In this document: positions 61,183 through 64,000 of the stretch, piece after piece
How the letters are laid out: each line of letters opens with the position of its first letter
Position numbering within the stretch: position 1 is the first letter of the stretch
Source of the DNA: G964020105 sp964020105
GTDB lineage: Bacteria > Pseudomonadota > Alphaproteobacteria > WRAU01 > Hepatincolaceae
Direction of reading: 5' to 3'
DNA length: 64,000 nt
Assembly (NCBI GenBank): GCA_964020105.1
Contig: OZ026535.1
Location: forward strand, 186,001 to 250,000
The notes under the pieces: generated by a model
The model's database searches: none
Seen by the model: only the letters and a program-made list of their open reading frames with translations
Told to the model about the DNA's origin: nothing
Program-made: the position numbers and the translations under genes

Positions 61183-62499
61183 ATGCTGAAACTTATTTTA
61201 TTATCAATTATTTTTGTATTATATTCATTTAACAGTAAGGCTGCATATATTCCTACTTTAGAGCAGGCAATTGAGGCTGTAGTTAGTGTTTATTCTATTT
61301 CTTATAATGATAAAAAATCCATAGAAACCTTTATCAAATCTAGTGGTGATACAGGGGATAAAGGATCGGGCATTATTATTAAAGCAACAGGTCTGATCTT
61401 AACTAATAATCACGTAATTGACGGTAAAACAGCTATAAAAATCATACTTAGGGACGGCAGAACTTTCCAAGCTAAAGTAATAGCAAAAGATAAGCAATTG
61501 GATTTAGCAATTCTAGAAATTGAAGCGAAAAATTTACAACTACCAGTTATGAAATTTGCCAAATCCACTTCAAAAACTCTTATAGGAGAAGAAGTATATG
61601 CAATTGGTAATCCATTTGGTATAGGGATTAGTGTTACATCTGGTATAATTTCTGCTTTGCCATCCAAAAATAGTTTTTCTAGTATAGGTAAATTAATACA
61701 GACAGATGCTGCTATTAATCCTGGAAACTCTGGGGGAGCTCTTCTTAACAATAATGGAGAACTTATAGGTGTTACAACTGGAATAATTGGCAGAGTATCT
61801 TTAGGGATTGGCTTTGCTATCCCTATTGATGTTGTGAATCTTTATATCAACAGAACAATTTCAGGAGAAAAAATCAAAAAATATTGGTTAGGTTTTTCGG
61901 GAAGAAACGTTACTAGTGAAATGATTGATAGGATTGGTCTTACTATTCCTAAGGGTATCATTATTACAGATGTTTATAAAGATTCCGCTGGTGAAAAAGC
62001 GGGTATAAAGGTTGGGGATGTTCTCTTAAAGGTTGGGGAGGTTGATATAGATTCAATTTCTGCATTATCCTTCCTTATAGCTTCTCTTAACAGTGATAAT
62101 CCACTTTATTTAAAGATATTAAGAAATACTAAAGAGATCACGGTAATTATCAAGCCTGAAGAACCAATGGATAATATTCAAAATGATAAAACTTTGATTA
62201 CATTTGGAATGTTAAAAGGGCTTATTGTGGTGAATAATTCTTATTTCATTGCCAATGAAATAGGCTCAGATCTATCAATTTCTGGGGTAGTAGTTTATGA
62301 TCTAGATAGGGCAAATTTTTTATCTCCACTTGGAGTGAAAAAAGGGGATCATATAGTTAGTGTTAATTCTAATAAAGTGGACAATGTGAAGTCTTTATTA
62401 GGAATTTTAAAGACATTAGGTAGTGATAATAAAGTTACACTTGTGTTAAGAAGAAACAATACAGAGATTATTATTTCTTCAACTTATTCAGGAGGATAA
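61183..62499 (+). CDS. degP: DegP/HtrA-family periplasmic serine protease
   Basis: This protease/chaperone performs quality control on exported proteins. The 438-residue product has a signal peptide (about 1-20, ending SKA) and a trypsin-like domain with the complete triad H77 (NNHVID), D107 (QLDLAIL) and S183 (NPGNSGG). A clear PDZ domain lies at about 250-325, with a shorter, degenerate second one to the C-terminus. The rplQ-degP association recurs in Alphaproteobacteria. The next gene, encoding a beta-barrel-like protein, starts 2 bases later and may be a substrate or partner. Confidence 0.94.
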   Translation: MLKLILLSIIFVLYSFNSKAAYIPTLEQAIEAVVSVYSISYNDKKSIETFIKSSGDTGDKGSGIIIKATGLILTNNHVIDGKTAIKIILRDGRTFQAKVIAKDKQLDLAILEIEAKNLQLPVMKFAKSTSKTLIGEEVYAIGNPFGIGISVTSGIISALPSKNSFSSIGKLIQTDAAINPGNSGGALLNNNGELIGVTTGIIGRVSLGIGFAIPIDVVNLYINRTISGEKIKKYWLGFSGRNVTSEMIDRIGLTIPKGIIITDVYKDSAGEKAGIKVGDVLLKVGEVDIDSISALSFLIASLNSDNPLYLKILRNTKEITVIIKPEEPMDNIQNDKTLITFGMLKGLIVVNNSYFIANEIGSDLSISGVVVYDLDRANFLSPLGVKKGDHIVSVNSNKVDNVKSLLGILKTLGSDNKVTLVLRRNNTEIIISSTYSGG

Positions 62500-62501
62500 T
62501 T

Positions 62502-63185
62502 GTGAAAAATTACATGGTGATAGTATTATTTTTTGGTTTGTTAACTAGTAAAGCTTTTAGTAAAACACATGCTATAGTTAGTGCTGGTTATGCTAAGACT
62601 GATTATATAGCCACGACATCAAATACTCCTACAATTAACATAGATGCTTATGTACCAGTATTTTTAGATAATTTATATGTAGGCTTAGGAGTAGGTTATT
62701 TATATGCTAATTTTGCTAAACAATCAGCTATGCTAACAAATTTCAATATATTAGGCAATGGATCAGAGAATGATGTTAAAGTATCATTAATACCAACATA
62801 TTTAAGTGCAAAATATGAATATGTATTTCACAAAAATGCAGCTATTTTTTTTGAAAGTAGGATTGGTATTACTATTGGTAATAAAAATTATTATTCTTAC
62901 ACATCTTTACAAAACAGTAATGGATTATGGGATCAGGATAGCAGAAGAGATAGAGCAGAATTACAGGCAAAAGTGCTTTATGGAGGATCTGTTGGCATGA
63001 AATTTTATGATAATTACTTAGTTTCATTGCATTATGAAAGTATTAATATGGAAAATAAGTATTATAAAGAACAATATATAGTTGATAATAGTGATAGATT
63101 TTGGAATATGGAATCCAGCAGTGTAGCAAAAAATAGGCTAAGTGTTATAGGACTACGTGTAGCATATATATTTGGTAGTAAGTAG
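62502..63185 (+). CDS. Outer-membrane beta-barrel-like protein, 227 aa
   Basis: After a signal peptide (about 1-20) the chain consists of alternating hydrophobic/polar strands with many Tyr, Asn, Ser and Gly residues, for example VYVGLGVGYLYANF-like strands, ending VIGLRVAYIFGSK. This fits a small 8-strand outer-membrane barrel of the OmpA/surface-antigen type. Similar proteins are surface antigens in Rickettsiales. The start is GTG at 62502, with AGGAGG just before it. It is coupled to the protease gene. No specific family could be named. Confidence 0.7.
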   Translation: MKNYMVIVLFFGLLTSKAFSKTHAIVSAGYAKTDYIATTSNTPTINIDAYVPVFLDNLYVGLGVGYLYANFAKQSAMLTNFNILGNGSENDVKVSLIPTYLSAKYEYVFHKNAAIFFESRIGITIGNKNYYSYTSLQNSNGLWDQDSRRDRAELQAKVLYGGSVGMKFYDNYLVSLHYESINMENKYYKEQYIVDNSDRFWNMESSSVAKNRLSVIGLRVAYIFGSK

Positions 63186-63186
63186 C

Positions 63187-64000
63187 TTGTCTGATAAGGT
63201 AATATATGTAATTATAACCATGAAGGATGATAATACTAGGCTTGATCGTTGGTTATTAGCAAACTATCAAAACTTAAATAATGCGCTAATTAATAAACTA
63301 ATTAGAACAGGACAAGTTAGAGTTGATAATAAAAAAGTGTCTAATAATTACCTATTATTAAAAGGTGATAGTGTAAGGGTTCCCCTTAATTTTGTTAATA
63401 CTTTTAGATATTTGAAGCCAATTGTTAAAACTATCAACATAAAAAAGTATAAAAAAGAGATAGATAATATCATTAAATCTGTCATTTATAAGGATGATGA
63501 TTTATTAATACTTAATAAGTGGAGTGGGCTGGCTGTTCAGGGCGGAACTAAAGTGAATTTTGATTTAACGCTTGCTTATGAATATTTAAAGTTCGAGGCA
63601 GAAGAGATACCACTTGGTGTACACCGTATAGATAGAGGAACCAGTGGTATCTTAATTTTGGCGCGACACAAACAAGCAGCAAAATATATGTTTGAATTAT
63701 TTAAACAGAAAAAAATCGAAAAAACTTATTATTGTTTAGTGTATCCTGTAGATGAAGGGATGAAAAAAGAAGGAATAATTGATGCCCCACTACTTAAAAC
63801 AATAGAAGATGAGTACATTGTTAAAGTTGATGAATTAGGTAAGCCTGCAATCACACAATATAAAGTGATTGATATAAAAAACAATGTGGGATTTTTAGAA
63901 GTCAAGCCAATTACTGGTAGAACTCATCAAATAAGAGTACATTTGTCAGAAGTTTTAGGTTACCCTATTGTAGGTGATTTTAAATATGGATTTAAAAGTG
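63187..64000 (+). CDS. rluC: Large-subunit rRNA pseudouridine synthase (RluC/RluD family), 3' end beyond window
   Basis: The frame is open to the window end (271 complete codons). An N-terminal S4 RNA-binding domain (TRLDRWLLANYQ ... LIRTGQVRVDNKKV) precedes the catalytic domain, with the active-site GVHRIDRGTSGILILAR (catalytic Asp in HRID) and PITGRTHQIRVHL. I include a TTG start at 63187, since it adds the beta-strand that usually precedes RLDR. The ATG at 63220 is the alternative, and neither has a strong ribosome-binding site. RluC modifies positions 955, 2504 and 2580 of 23S rRNA in Escherichia coli. Which sites apply here is unknown. Confidence 0.9.
   Translation, partial: MSDKVIYVIITMKDDNTRLDRWLLANYQNLNNALINKLIRTGQVRVDNKKVSNNYLLLKGDSVRVPLNFVNTFRYLKPIVKTINIKKYKKEIDNIIKSVIYKDDDLLILNKWSGLAVQGGTKVNFDLTLAYEYLKFEAEEIPLGVHRIDRGTSGILILARHKQAAKYMFELFKQKKIEKTYYCLVYPVDEGMKKEGIIDAPLLKTIEDEYIVKVDELGKPAITQYKVIDIKNNVGFLEVKPITGRTHQIRVHLSEVLGYPIVGDFKYGFKS

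Noticed and set aside
1..64000. CRISPR array, rRNA genes or intact insertion sequence
   Set aside because: No regularly spaced direct repeats, no 16S/23S/5S signature stretches, and no transposase frame with terminal inverted repeats were seen on either strand.

Overview
This is AT-rich DNA (roughly one third G+C by eye) from an obligately host-associated alphaproteobacterium, most likely of the order Rickettsiales. Several things point there: the order tRNA-Tyr, tRNA-Gly, tuf, tRNA-Trp, secE, nusG, rplKAJL, rpoBC, rpsL, rpsG, fusA, tuf, S10/spc/alpha; adk between secY and rpsM with no rpmJ; a family-4 uracil-DNA glycosylase of the alphaproteobacterial WRPPGNR type; a DivL-like PAS protein; and several long stretches without intact genes. 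Rickettsia itself is unlikely, because the window has pgk, ispE and two tuf genes. I cannot name the genus.

Layout. 1-5.5 kb: the 3'-truncated potassium transporter gene trkH (minus strand), a membrane-anchored unknown, a 51-residue small ORF coupled to a thermonuclease-like protein, pgk, a YqaA/DedA-like membrane protein, a small membrane protein and a DsbB-like protein. 5.5-7.1 kb: no intact gene. 7.1-17.2 kb: lytic transglycosylase, uracil-DNA glycosylase, TPR protein, ispE, a degenerate DivL-like sensor kinase, recX, an ABC-2 permease, Hsp33 and tRNA-Gln. 17.2-28.5 kb: an accessory-looking region with tRNA-Leu, a decayed gene, an L-lactate permease, an Nramp transporter with a broken copy of its 3' end beside it, an S24/XRE repressor, a DeoR regulator, a multicopper oxidase, a CstA-like permease and a periplasmic asparaginase. 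28.5-60.7 kb: rlmB, then an almost unbroken 31-kb block for translation and transcription, all on the plus strand. 60.7-64 kb: a small membrane protein, a DegP/HtrA-type protease, a beta-barrel-like protein and the 5' part of rluC, cut by the window end.

How the genes work together. The 29-61 kb block supplies EF-Tu (two identical copies), EF-G, most ribosomal proteins, the RNA polymerase core subunits and the SecE/SecY translocon. The accessory region looks like a nutrient-scavenging set: lactate, possibly pyruvate or peptides, asparagine, and Mn/Fe, with two regulators. Pgk and IspE suggest that three-carbon compounds can be carried to glyceraldehyde-3-phosphate and then into the MEP isoprenoid pathway.

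The most striking structural feature is a 1,235-bp direct repeat carrying tuf, its ribosome-binding site and the ribosome-binding site of rpsJ. The copies are 16,010 bp apart and flank rpoBC and the str genes. One crossover between them would give the tRNA-Gly-tuf-rpsJ junction known from Rickettsia, so this window resembles the ancestral state inferred for that rearrangement. No CRISPR array, rRNA gene or intact insertion sequence was seen.
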